64,000 nucleotides of DNA, taken from Acidimicrobiales bacterium (GTDB lineage Bacteria > Actinomycetota > Acidimicrobiia > Acidimicrobiales > CADCSY01). The notes beneath the pieces are model-generated. The model searched no databases, was not told the origin of the DNA, and saw only the letters and a list, made by a program, of their open reading frames with translations. The translations under genes and the position numbers were made by a program. The stretch is taken from positions 128,037 to 192,036 of the forward strand of contig JAUJNB010000001.1 of the NCBI GenBank assembly GCA_030446545.1, read 5' to 3'. Of the stretch, positions 11,330 through 20,119 are shown piece by piece; the first letter of the stretch is position 1; each line of letters opens with the position of its first letter.

Positions 11330-13476
11330 CCATCATCGAGCCGCTCGGCGAGCACGCACTCCTGTTGTTCCTCCTGCAGTTCGTCCTGTTGCTGGTGGTG
11401 GCCAGGGCGCTCGGCCAGGTGGCTGCCCGCCTGGGACTCCCCTCGGTGGTGGGCGAGCTGCTGGCCGGCTTCCTGCTCGGCCCGACGCTGTTCGGCAACC
11501 TCGCCCCTGGCCTCCAGGCCTACGTCTTCCCCCAGGAGGAAGCCCAGGTCCACCTCCTCGAGGTGGTGTCGTGGTTGGGGGTGATCATGCTGTTGATCCT
11601 CACCGGGCTGGAAACCGATGTGGCCCTCATTGCCCGCAAGGGCAAGAAGGCCGCCGCCATCTCCCTCGGTGGCATCGTCGTCCCCTTCGCGTCCGGGGTC
11701 GCCCTCGGCTTCATGATCCCCGAGGACTTCCTCAGTGCACCCGACCAGCGGCTGGTGTTCGCCCTGTTCATCGGCACGGCCATGAGCATCTCGGCCATCC
11801 CCGTCATCGCCAAGGTCCTCATGGAGATGAAGATCATCCGCCGGGACATCGGCCAGATCACCCTGGCCGCGGGCATGATCGACGACACCATCGGTTGGAT
11901 CCTGCTCTCGGTGGTGGCCGGCTTGGCGGCCAGCGGCCAGATCGACCCCGCCACCGCCGGGAAGTCGATCATCTCGGTGTTGGCCATCCTGCTGATCGCC
12001 TACTCGCTGGGGCGCCGGGCGGTCAGCCTGCTCATGCGCACCCTCCACAACCACGTGGGCGGCGACACGGTGATGATCACCGCCCTCATGTCCCTCGCCC
12101 TCGCCTTCGCCGTGGTCACCCAGGCGTTGAAGCTCGAAGCCGTGCTCGGGGCCTTCATCGCCGGGATCCTGGTCGGTCAGGTCAAGCGCTTCGACGAACG
12201 GCTGCGCCACATCTTCGAGCAGGTCACCCTCGGCATCTTCGCCCCCGTCTTCTTCGCCGCGTCGGGCCTGCGGGTCGACCTCGGGGCGCTGGCCCAGCCC
12301 CGGGTCCTCACGGTCGGGCTGGTCGTGCTCACCATCGCCATCGCCGGCAAGTTCATCGGTGCCTACATCGGCGCCCGGGCCACCCGGTTGGGCCACTGGG
12401 AGGCACTGTCACTGGGTGCGGGGATGAACGCCAGAGGCGCCATGGAGATCATCGTGGCCACCATCGGGCTGAGCCGGGGGATCCTCAACCCGGAGATGTA
12501 CTCGATCATCCTCATGGTGGCCATCGTGACGTCGCTGATGGCGCCGCCGCTGCTGCGCTGGACCCTCTCCCACGTGGTGCCCACCGAAGAGGAACAGCAA
12601 CGGCTGGAGAGCGAGGAGCGCCGGCGGGAGAGCTTCGTGAGCAACCTGAAGCGGGTCTTGCTCCCCGTTCGTGACGGTGCTCCGTCGGAGATCGCAGCCA
12701 AGTTGGTCGGCCTCCTGGTCAAGGAGGAAGAGGTCGAGGTCACCAACCTGCAACTGCAGGCCAACGACGGCGGTGGCGGTGAAGGAGCGCGCATCAAGGA
12801 GTTGGTCAAGTCGGAGGTCGATGACGTGCGCACCGTGCGCCGAGAGGCCACCGACCATGCCTCGGAGGTGATCGTGGTCGAGGCTCAGAAGGGCTACGAC
12901 CTCTTGGTGCTGGCCGCCACCGAGCGGTCGTCCAACGGCGACGGGCCGTTGTTCGGCCGCCTGGTCGACGACGTGGTGCAGGACTCCCCGTGCTCGGTGC
13001 TGGTGGTCAGCACCCACGCCGAGGACGAGGCCGCCCCGTATCTCGAGCGACTCTCGGGGGGGCACATCATGGTGCCCATCTCCGGGTCCGACTACGACCG
13101 CCACGCCGCCGAGGTGGCCTTCGCCCTGGCCGCCGGTCGGGACACGGTCGTCGACCTTGTGCACGTCGTCAGCGGGCCCCAGCACGCCGGGCGCATGGAC
13201 GACGGGGTGGCCATCCAGCACGCGGTGGACATCGGCGAGGACATCCTGGCGGGGATCGCCGAGCTCGGACGGGCCGTCGGGGCGACCATCACCACCGATG
13301 TGTTGGTGGCCGACCAACCTGAGCACGCCATCGTCGAGCGAGCCGAACGGAGGGGCGACCTGGTGGTGCTCGCCAGCGGTCGCAAGCCGGTCACCCAGCG
13401 GGCCTTCTTCGGCCACCGTATCGACTACGTGGTGGCCCACGCCACCTGCCCGGTGGTGGTCGTCAGCCTCCGCTGA
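11326..13476 (+). CDS. Kef-type cation/proton antiporter with UspA tail
   Basis: A 716-residue membrane protein. Residues ~10-430 form the CPA2 antiporter domain with about 12 helices, including LPSVVGELLAGFLLGPTLFG and the ion-binding acid pair in AGMIDDTIGWI. Residues ~440-716 are cytoplasmic, with two universal-stress-type domains; the segments SPCSVLVVS and CPVVVVSLR end each one. The family exchanges K+ or Na+ for H+, and UspA domains often bind nucleotides, so adenylate-state gating is an inference. The start is TTG 11326, preceded by AGGAAAGGG at good spacing. Confidence 0.88.
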   Translation: MTIIEPLGEHALLLFLLQFVLLLVVARALGQVAARLGLPSVVGELLAGFLLGPTLFGNLAPGLQAYVFPQEEAQVHLLEVVSWLGVIMLLILTGLETDVALIARKGKKAAAISLGGIVVPFASGVALGFMIPEDFLSAPDQRLVFALFIGTAMSISAIPVIAKVLMEMKIIRRDIGQITLAAGMIDDTIGWILLSVVAGLAASGQIDPATAGKSIISVLAILLIAYSLGRRAVSLLMRTLHNHVGGDTVMITALMSLALAFAVVTQALKLEAVLGAFIAGILVGQVKRFDERLRHIFEQVTLGIFAPVFFAASGLRVDLGALAQPRVLTVGLVVLTIAIAGKFIGAYIGARATRLGHWEALSLGAGMNARGAMEIIVATIGLSRGILNPEMYSIILMVAIVTSLMAPPLLRWTLSHVVPTEEEQQRLESEERRRESFVSNLKRVLLPVRDGAPSEIAAKLVGLLVKEEEVEVTNLQLQANDGGGGEGARIKELVKSEVDDVRTVRREATDHASEVIVVEAQKGYDLLVLAATERSSNGDGPLFGRLVDDVVQDSPCSVLVVSTHAEDEAAPYLERLSGGHIMVPISGSDYDRHAAEVAFALAAGRDTVVDLVHVVSGPQHAGRMDDGVAIQHAVDIGEDILAGIAELGRAVGATITTDVLVADQPEHAIVERAERRGDLVVLASGRKPVTQRAFFGHRIDYVVAHATCPVVVVSLR

Positions 13477-13715
13477 GCGGCGTCGGTTCCCGGTCCGAGC
13501 AGCCGGCGGCGCCGACCCAGCATCGACGACCGCCCCGCTGTCCTGGCGGCCGCTCACCTCCCTGAAGCGTTGCTGGAGGTACCGGTTCAGGCGCCATGGC
13601 CACCGATGGTCGGGCTCGGCGAAGCCGGTTCTGGACACCCACCCGGCCGGCACGGCACACTACCGAGCGCCCCTGCCTCCCCGGCCCCGCCGCCGGGTCG
13701 AGGCGGGGGTGCTTC
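13477..13715. other. Region without a convincing gene
   Basis: A frame is open from ATG 13596 into the downstream ATPase gene, but the encoded residues are Arg/Pro-rich and lack any domain character. I see no clear promoter, terminator or RNA in this stretch. Confidence 0.4.
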
Positions 13716-14201
13716 GTGCCCGTGCCGGTCGAGCCGCGGTCGAGGATCCACTGCCAGGTCCTTTCCCGCCGTTCGCCCTGGACGCTTGCGGGGGAGGGTG
13801 GAGCCATCGAAGCCCGACGACTGTTCTACGGGGATGCCAGCAGCGTGGGAGAGACCCGCCTGTTCGTGCGCGACGTCCTGGCCGAGACCAACGCCTCGCC
13901 CGACCTGGTCGACTCCGCCGTGCTGCTCGTCAGCGAGCTGGCCACCAACGCCGCCCTCCACGCCCGAACCGACCTGCAGGTCACGGTCCGCTTCGAGGAA
14001 CACAAGCTGTGGGCCGAGGTGAAGGACTGGAACACCCGCATGCCCCAGCCCTGCCACACCCCGACCGACGCCACCAGCGGGCGGGGGCTGCAACTGGTCG
14101 AGGCCCTCGCCCTGCGCTGGGGCACCGAGCGCGACCACGACGGGAAGCGGGTCTGGTTCATGCTCCAAGCCGACGGGGCCCCGTCCGGCAACGGGATGTA
14201 G
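13716..14201 (+). CDS. Anti-sigma-type (RsbW/SpoIIAB-like) ATPase domain protein
   Basis: A small GHKL ATPase of the anti-sigma/serine kinase type. The conserved core runs from IEARRLFYGDASSVGETRLFVRDVL through the N-box LLVSELATNAALHA and the G1 box VKDWNTRMP to SGRGLQLVEALALRWG. Such proteins sequester or phosphorylate partners in partner-switching networks; no sigma factor or anti-anti-sigma gene is nearby. The start is uncertain: GTG 13716 and 13722 are in frame, ATG 13596 would add 40 unlikely residues, and a good GGGGGAGGG sequence sits just before the domain at an ATC codon. Confidence 0.72.
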   Translation: MPVPVEPRSRIHCQVLSRRSPWTLAGEGGAIEARRLFYGDASSVGETRLFVRDVLAETNASPDLVDSAVLLVSELATNAALHARTDLQVTVRFEEHKLWAEVKDWNTRMPQPCHTPTDATSGRGLQLVEALALRWGTERDHDGKRVWFMLQADGAPSGNGM

Positions 14202-14486
14202 GCCCCGGGACAGCGGGCGACGACCGCGGCGACCTGGCCCTCGCGCTCCGGGCCAGCGTGTCGCTGCCCGACATCTTGCCAGCCGGTCCAGTCGGGGACC
14301 GACCTGCTGGTCGGCCGTCCTGTCGAACAACCTCCCGATCGATGTGAGGGCTCGGCTCGGGGAGTCGGTCGGGTGGTGGCGTCGACCTGCGCCGGCAGAT
14401 CGAGCGCCTCCCGGACTGCCGCCGTCCGGCCAGCGGCCAGGTGGGCCACCTCGGCCCGTCGTGACGGCGCCGAAGTAGCCCACCGC
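14202..14486. other. Non-coding gap between convergent genes, one hairpin
   Basis: No credible gene. A 7-bp stem, CTGGCCC/GGGCCAG (14234-14256, 9-nt loop), lies shortly after the ATPase stop and may serve as a terminator. Nothing else is recognisable. Confidence 0.4.
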
Positions 14487-15545
14487 TCAGGGCTCGAGGA
14501 GCCAGACCTCGGTCTCCCCCAGTGCGTCCTGGAAGGAGTGGGCCAGACGGCCGACGACGGGATCCTGGCGGTTCCAGACCACCACGGCCTCGTCGGCGTG
14601 GCGGGCCAGCCAGGCGTCGCGTCGGCCCAAAGCGATGCCGGCCTGCTGCTTGGTCCCGGGCGCCTTGGCCTGGACCACCACCTGGCTGCGGGCGCCGGCC
14701 AGCAGCTCTTGATAGCGCCGCCGGCCGGCCTCGGGCCACACCGAGTCCTGGCCGGGGAAGGCCAGCACAGCCACGTAGGGGACCTCCGCCTCGGCGGCCG
14801 CCTCGGCCCCCAGTTGCTCGGCGCCCAACCCGAGGCCGGTGAGAACCACCAGGTCGGACCGGATCTCGGCGGTGGCGGCGAGGATCTCCACCAGCTTGTT
14901 GCGCACGCGCTCGGTCACCGGGTTGGGGTCATAGCCTCCCAGCTCGGGCGGCCGGTGTCCGGCTACGGCCACCAGGTGTCCGACCGGCACGTCGTCCCTC
15001 GAGCCGGGCCCGACCGACCGGTCTGCGTCAGCCCGCCCGCCTGCAGCGACCCCGCCGGTGGAACCGGCCCTTCCCGGCACGTCGGCCGGGCCCAGCGCCT
15101 CGGGCCGGCCCTCCCCCGACCGGCCCTGCTGCATGGTGGCCGCCTCCACGGCCAGGCGGTCGACCAGGTCGTTCATAAGGTCCCCGGAGTGGCCCTTGAC
15201 CCAGCGGAAGCTGACATCGCCCCGCCCCCGCACCAGCTCGATGAGCGGTTCCCAGAGGTCACGGTTGGCCACCGGCTTCCGGGCCTTGTTCATCCAGCCC
15301 CGGGCCAGCCACCCCTCCCACCAGCGGTCCCGAAAGCAGTTGACCACATAGGTGGAGTCGCTGACCACGACCAGCTCGCCGTCGAGGGCGCGCACGGCCT
15401 CGAGGGCGGCCTTGATCTCCATGCGCTGGTTGGTGCTGGGGTCCTCCACCCCGCTGGCGTAGCGCCCGCCCGCCACCGCCCAGGCCCACCCCCCGGGACC
15501 GGGGTTCCCCAGGCAGGCGCCGTCGGTGTACGCGCTCGTCGCCAC
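14487..15545 (-). CDS. RNase HI fused to a SLOG-family domain
   Basis: A 352-residue two-domain protein. Residues 1-138 are RNase HI, which cleaves RNA in RNA-DNA hybrids: Asp8 in YTDGACLGNPGPGGW, Glu43 in NQRMEIKAALEAV, Asp63 in VVSDSTYVVN and Asp129 in NDLVDRLA form the active site. A Gly/Ala-rich linker follows (~140-188). Residues ~190-352 match the YpsA/DUF1273-like branch of the SLOG superfamily (GHRPPELGGY, GLGLGAEQLGAEAA, PGQDSVWPEAGRRRY, HADEAVVVWN), which are nucleotide- or ligand-sensing Rossmannoid domains. Both halves keep their motifs, so the fusion looks functional. A nucleotide-regulated RNase H is inference only. Confidence 0.85.
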   Translation of the reverse strand: MATSAYTDGACLGNPGPGGWAWAVAGGRYASGVEDPSTNQRMEIKAALEAVRALDGELVVVSDSTYVVNCFRDRWWEGWLARGWMNKARKPVANRDLWEPLIELVRGRGDVSFRWVKGHSGDLMNDLVDRLAVEAATMQQGRSGEGRPEALGPADVPGRAGSTGGVAAGGRADADRSVGPGSRDDVPVGHLVAVAGHRPPELGGYDPNPVTERVRNKLVEILAATAEIRSDLVVLTGLGLGAEQLGAEAAAEAEVPYVAVLAFPGQDSVWPEAGRRRYQELLAGARSQVVVQAKAPGTKQQAGIALGRRDAWLARHADEAVVVWNRQDPVVGRLAHSFQDALGETEVWLLEP

Positions 15546-15616
15546 CGGACGGACCCTACCGGGGGGCCTGCCGGCAAGAAGGAGCGAAGCGGGGCGGGGG
15601 CTGACACCATGGGGGC

Positions 15617-18306
15617 ATGATCTTCGACGGGTTCGTCCAGCAGGTCCCCGACATCGATCCCACCGAGACCGGCGAGTGGCTCGACAGCCTCGACGCCGTG
15701 GTGGACGCCCGGGGCAAGAACCGGGCCCGCTTCCTCGTGGCCAAGCTGTTGGAGCGTTGCCGGGCGCTCCAGGTGGGCTTCCCGGCCACAGTCTCCACCC
15801 CCTACGTCAACACCATCCCGGCCGAGGAACAGGCCTGGTTCCCCGGTGACGAGCACATCGAGCGCCGCATCCGGGCCTACGTACGCTGGAACGCGGCGGT
15901 CATGGTGCTGCGGGCCAACAAGGCGGCCGAGGGCATCGGAGGCCACCTGGCCACCTTCGCCTCCTCGGCGGCGCTCTACGAGGTGGGCTTCAACCACTTC
16001 TTCCGGGGCAAGGACGGTGGCCTGGCCGGCGACCAGATCTACTTCCAGGGCCACGCCGCCCCCGGCTTCTACGCCCGGGCCTACCTCGAGGGCCGCCTCG
16101 ACGAGAGCCACTTGGACCACTTCCGCCAGGAGGTCGGCGGCGGCGGGCTGTCGAGCTATCCCCATCCCCGGCTCATGCCCGACTTCTGGGAGTTCCCCAC
16201 CGTCTCCATGGGCATCGGCCCCATCAACGCCATCTACCAGGCCCGCTTCAACCGCTACCTGCGCAACCGGGAGATCGCCGACACCAGCGCCTCGAAGGTG
16301 TGGTGCTTCGTGGGCGACGGCGAGTGCGACGAGCCCGAGACGCTGGGCGCCCTCTCCATCGCCTCCCGGGAGCAACTCGACAACCTGATCTTCGTGGTCA
16401 ACTGCAACCTGCAGCGCCTCGACGGCCCGGTGCGGGGCAACGGCAAGATCATCCAGGAGCTGGAGGCGGTCTTCCGGGGGCGGGCTGGAACGTCATCAAG
16501 GTGATCTGGGGCAGCCGTTGGGACGAGCTGTTGGCCCGCGACACCGACGGCGTGCTGCTCAACAAGATGACCACCACCGTCGACGGCCAGTTCCAGAAGT
16601 ACTCGGTGGAGTCGGGCGCCTACATCCGGGAGCACTTCTTCGGCCCCGATCCCCGCCTGCGCCGACTGGTCGACCACCTCTCCGACGACGAGCTGCGCAC
16701 CTTGCCCCGGGGCGGCCACGACTACCCCAAGCTCTACGCCGCCTACAAGGCCGCGGTCGAACACGAGGGGTCGCCTACCGTCATCCTGGCCAAGACCATC
16801 AAGGGGTGGACGCTCGGCCCCGACGTCGAGGGCCGCAACTCCACCCACCAGATCAAGAAGATGCTGGGCCCGGCCATCAAGGGCTTCCGCGACCGGCTCC
16901 ACATGGAGAACGAGATCTCCGATGAGGCCCTGGAGTCGGGGAACCCCCCTATTTCCGGCCCGAGCCCGGGTCGGCCGAGCACGACTACATGATGAGCGCG
17001 CCGCCACGCCCTCGACGGGTCGCTGCCCAAGCGGGTGGTGCGACGCTCGCGCCAGGCCAGCGTGCCCGACGACAAGGTCTTCGCCGAGTTCCGCCAGGGC
17101 TCGGGCACCCAGGCGGCGTCGACGACGATGGTCTTCGCCCGCATGCTGCGCAACCTGGTGCGCGACGAGCAGGTGGGCCGCCGTGTCGTGCCCATCATCC
17201 CCGACGAGGCCCGCACCTTCGGCCTCGACTCGTTGTTCCGCGAGATCGGCATCTACGCCGCCCTGGGCCAGCAGTACGAGCCGGTCGACGCCGACCTGTT
17301 GCTCACCTACCGGGAGTCCAAGTCGGGCCAGATCCTCGAGGAGGGCATCACCGAGGCCGGATCCATGGCCAGCCTGACCGCTGCCGGCACGGCCTACGCC
17401 ACCCACGGCGTGACCATGCTGCCCTTCTACATCTTCTACTCCATGTTCGGCTACCAGCGCACCGGCGACCTCATCTGGGCCTTCGCCGACTCCCGGGGAC
17501 GGGGCTTCATGCTCGGCGGCACCGCCGGGCGCACCACCCTCAACGGCGAGGGCCTCCAGCACGAGGACGGCCACAGCCCCCTGCTGTTCTCGGTGGTCCC
17601 CAACTGCGCCGTCTACGACCCCGCCTTCGCCTACGAGCTGGCCGTGATCATCGCCGACGGGTGCCGGCGCATGTACGCCGAGCGCGAGGACCTCTTCTAC
17701 TACCTGACCCTCTACAACGAGAACTACCCCATGCCGGAGATGCCCGAAGGGGCCGAGGCCGGCATCCTGCGGGGCCTCTACCGCTTCATCGGGGCACCGC
17801 CCGAGCCGACGGTGCGGGCCACCATCCTGTTCTCGGGGACGGCCTGCCTGGCCGCCCGGGAGGCCCGCAACGAGTTGGCCGAGCACTACGACGTGGGGGC
17901 CGAACTGTGGTCGGCCACGTCCTACAAGGCCCTGCGGGAGGAGGCCTTGTCGACCGAGCGGTGGAACCGCCTGCACCCCTCCCATTCGCCCCGCACGCCC
18001 TGGGTCACCGAGGTGCTCTCCGACGCCGAAGGTCCCTACATCGCCGTCACCGACTACATGAAGGCCGTGCCGGACCAGGTCGGGCGCTGGGTCCCGGGCA
18101 CCTTCGTGCCGCTCGGTACCGACGGCTTCGGTCGCAGCGACACCCGCGAGGCCCTGCGCCGCCACTTCGAGACCGACGCCGGGCACGTGGTGGTGGCGGT
18201 CTTGTCAGCGCTGGCTTCCGAAGGGCAAGTCAAGGAGTCGGCCGTTTCTGACGCGATCTCCCGTTACTCGGTTGATGTCGAGGCGATTGATCCTCGTCTG
18301 GCGTGA
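15617..18306 (+). CDS. aceE: Pyruvate dehydrogenase E1, homodimeric type (three frameshifts)
   Basis: Thiamine-diphosphate enzyme that decarboxylates pyruvate in the pyruvate dehydrogenase complex. The order is conserved: an N-terminal segment with YVNTIP and FQGHAAPG, the ThDP motif [13 protein letters not shown]...[20 protein letters not shown], then [17 protein letters not shown] and [12 protein letters not shown] in the C-terminal half. The reading frame breaks near 16486 (G run), near 16946 (C run) and near 16995; restoring one base at each of the first two, and correcting the third, yields a normal ~895-residue enzyme. The gene looks otherwise intact to its C-terminus, so assembly error is favoured over decay. 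Confidence 0.87.
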
Positions 18307-18590
18307 CCCACTCTTGCCCCCAGCCGGGCGGGTCCTGTCACCGAGCTGACTCCTTCCCTTCCCGCGCCTCGCTTCGCTCGGGCGGGCGGGCCCCTTCCTC
18401 GGTGCCACCCGCCCGGCTTCGCTTTGCTCGCCAGCGCGGCTGTGCTGTTGGGCTGGAGGAGGTGTCACCCCGTTGAGGGGCGACACCTCCTGAGGCGGCT
18501 GGGCAGAGCTGGCTGGGCTGGGCGGTGCCCTCTTGGTCCGTGATCGGCGCTGGGCAGGCTCGGCGGCGGGCGGTGGCCCCGGCAGCGGGG
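18307..18590. other. Gap between convergent genes with repeat fragments
   Basis: No gene seen. It contains the CGAGCTGAC and CTCGCTTCGCTCGG words shared with the structured repeats at 46.4 and 55.7 kb (around 18347-18380), followed by the strong hairpin at 18457-18491 and Gly-rich GC sequence. Confidence 0.5.
18457..18491. terminator. Strong hairpin, probable bidirectional terminator
   Basis: Arms AGGAGGTGTC and GACACCTCCT pair perfectly, with a nested CCCC/GGGG stem around GTTGA. It sits between the convergent aceE and methyltransferase genes. No U-tract follows, as is usual in such GC-rich genomes. The nested design resembles the palindromic elements elsewhere in the window. Confidence 0.6.
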
Positions 18591-19141
18591 TTACGGCCTC
18601 GTGGCGGTGATGAGCCAGGCCGAGGAGCCCAGAAGGACGCCCTCGTCGGTCTGGTGGGCCTGCACGACGGCGTGGAGGGAGTCGAGGGCGTGGGCCCGGG
18701 TCTCGGCGTCGAGGTCCTCGGTGAGGCCCTTGACCAGGCCGAGGGTGCCCAGGAAGGCGATTGCGTCGTCGGCCCCGGCGCCGGAGTCGACCGGTTCGGC
18801 GACCTCCTCGATACGGGCGAAGCCCGCATCTTCGAGGACGCAGCGGACGTGGGCGGCGTCGGCCTGCTCGAAACGCACGTTGGCCAGGCCTTCTTCCTAC
18901 GCTCGGCGCCGAGCGAGCTCCAACATGGGCAAGGAGAGATCGACGCCGAGGACCGAGCCGGACGATGCCAGCCGAGCAACCTGGCGCTGGACCCACCGCT
19001 TCCGCAGCCGATGTCGAGGACGTGGTCGGTTTCGGCGAGGGGCACCGCCTGCAGGAACCGCCTCCAGTGACGCCGGGCGACCCCCTCGTAGCGCTCGGGG
19101 TGCTGGCTCCATTGCGCTCCCTCAGCACCGTTCCAGGCCAC
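18591..19141 (-). pseudogene. Broken class I SAM methyltransferase
   Basis: From GTG 19141 the gene encodes a normal methyltransferase N-terminus (WNGAEGAQWSQHPERY...VLDIGCGSGGSSA, the SAM motif I). It then changes frame twice (near 19000 and 18895), passes motif II (VLGVDLSLPMLELARRR) and reaches FEQADA. There it jumps directly to the C-terminal part (CVLEDAGFARIEEVAEPVD...SSAWLITATRP). The usual catalytic middle, roughly 90 residues with the FHW or FD motif, is missing. Frameshifts plus internal loss argue for real decay, though mis-assembly cannot be excluded. Confidence 0.72.
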
Positions 19142-19218
19142 GCCATCTCCACGTTGGCGGTCTGCAAGGGACCTCCCGCTCGGGGCGGTGACGGGGAGGC
19201 TCACGGTACCGTGTCGCC

Positions 19219-19803
19219 ATGGACGGGGGGACACGGTTCTTCATCACCGGCGACGAGGACGCCGACGGACTGCTCGGGCGGGACCCGCTCGCGTTGTTGT
19301 TGGGCATGATGCTGGACCAACAGGTGCCCATGGAGTGGGCCTTCGCCTCGCCGGCCAAGTTGGCCGACCGGCTGGGAGGCTCGCTCGACGCCGGGGCCAT
19401 CTCGGCCATGGAGCCAGAGGCCCTGGAGGTGGCGTTCAAGGAGAAGCCCGCCCTCCACCGGTACCCGGGCTCGATGGCCCGGCGGGCCCATGAGTTGTGC
19501 CGTCACCTGGTCGAGCACTACGACGGCAGGGCCGAGGCGGTGTGGACCGGCGCCGACACCGGGGCCGAGCTGCTCGAGCGGCTGTCGGCCCTGCCCGGCT
19601 TCGGCTCCGAGAAGGCCCGCATCTTCCTGGCCGTGTTGGCCAAACGTCGGGGCGTCCGCCCGACCGGCTGGGAGGAGGCCGCCGCCCCTTTCTCCGACGA
19701 CCAGCGCCGCTCGGTGGCCGACGCCACCTCCCCCGAGACCCTCCAGGAGGTCCGGGCCTTCAAGGCGGCCAAGAAGGCGGCCGGCAGGGGCAAGGCCGAC
19801 TGA
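19219..19803 (+). CDS. HhH-GPD family protein (base-excision repair fold)
   Basis: A 194-residue helix-hairpin-helix protein. MLDQQVPMEWAFASPAKLADRLG is the N-terminal part, and LSALPGFGSEKARIFLAVLAKRRG (about 121-144) is the HhH DNA-binding hairpin with its following helix. It resembles the short, uncharacterised actinobacterial HhH-GPD proteins rather than EndoIII or MutY: there is no iron-sulfur cysteine cluster. I cannot place a catalytic Lys/Asp pair with confidence. The Lys-rich tail (FKAAKKAAGRGK) could help DNA binding. It is divergent from the broken methyltransferase. Confidence 0.75.
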   Translation: MDGGTRFFITGDEDADGLLGRDPLALLLGMMLDQQVPMEWAFASPAKLADRLGGSLDAGAISAMEPEALEVAFKEKPALHRYPGSMARRAHELCRHLVEHYDGRAEAVWTGADTGAELLERLSALPGFGSEKARIFLAVLAKRRGVRPTGWEEAAAPFSDDQRRSVADATSPETLQEVRAFKAAKKAAGRGKAD

Positions 19804-19863
19804 TCGTCAGGCTCCCGGGTGGGTAGGGGTTCCCCCGATCGACGACCAAGAGGAGGACACCTA

Positions 19864-20094
19864 ATGGGTGACACCGGACCCGAGAGCGGCGCCAAGGGTG
19901 CAGCCGAGGGCATCAAGGGCAGGGCCAAGGAAGCGGCCGGCGCGTTGAGCGGCAACGAGAAGATGGAGCGCGAGGGCGAGGCCCAACAAGAAAAGGCCGA
20001 ATCCCAACGAGAGGTGGCCGGCAAGGAGGCCGAGGCCGAGAAGGCCAGGGCCGAAGCGGCGGGTCACGAGTCCGAGCAACGGGCCAACCAGTAG
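19864..20094 (+). CDS. CsbD-like stress protein
   Basis: A 76-residue, highly charged and helical protein of the CsbD/YjbJ type: KGAAEGIKGRAKEAAGALSGNEKMEREGEAQQ carries the family's KG.AKE..G..TGN..L..EG pattern, followed by a Glu/Ala/Lys-rich coil. Such proteins are induced in general stress in bacilli and enterobacteria; the molecular role is unknown. ATG 19864 follows AGAGGAGG at suitable spacing, which decides the start over the longer upstream frame. Confidence 0.8.
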   Translation: MGDTGPESGAKGAAEGIKGRAKEAAGALSGNEKMEREGEAQQEKAESQREVAGKEAEAEKARAEAAGHESEQRANQ

Positions 20095-20119
20095 CAGGAC
20101 TCCCACCACCCCGGGCCGG

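Noticed and set aside
13596-13715. ATG-started extension of the anti-sigma-type ATPase
   Set aside because: The extra residues are Arg/Pro-rich without conservation character, and the domain starts far downstream.
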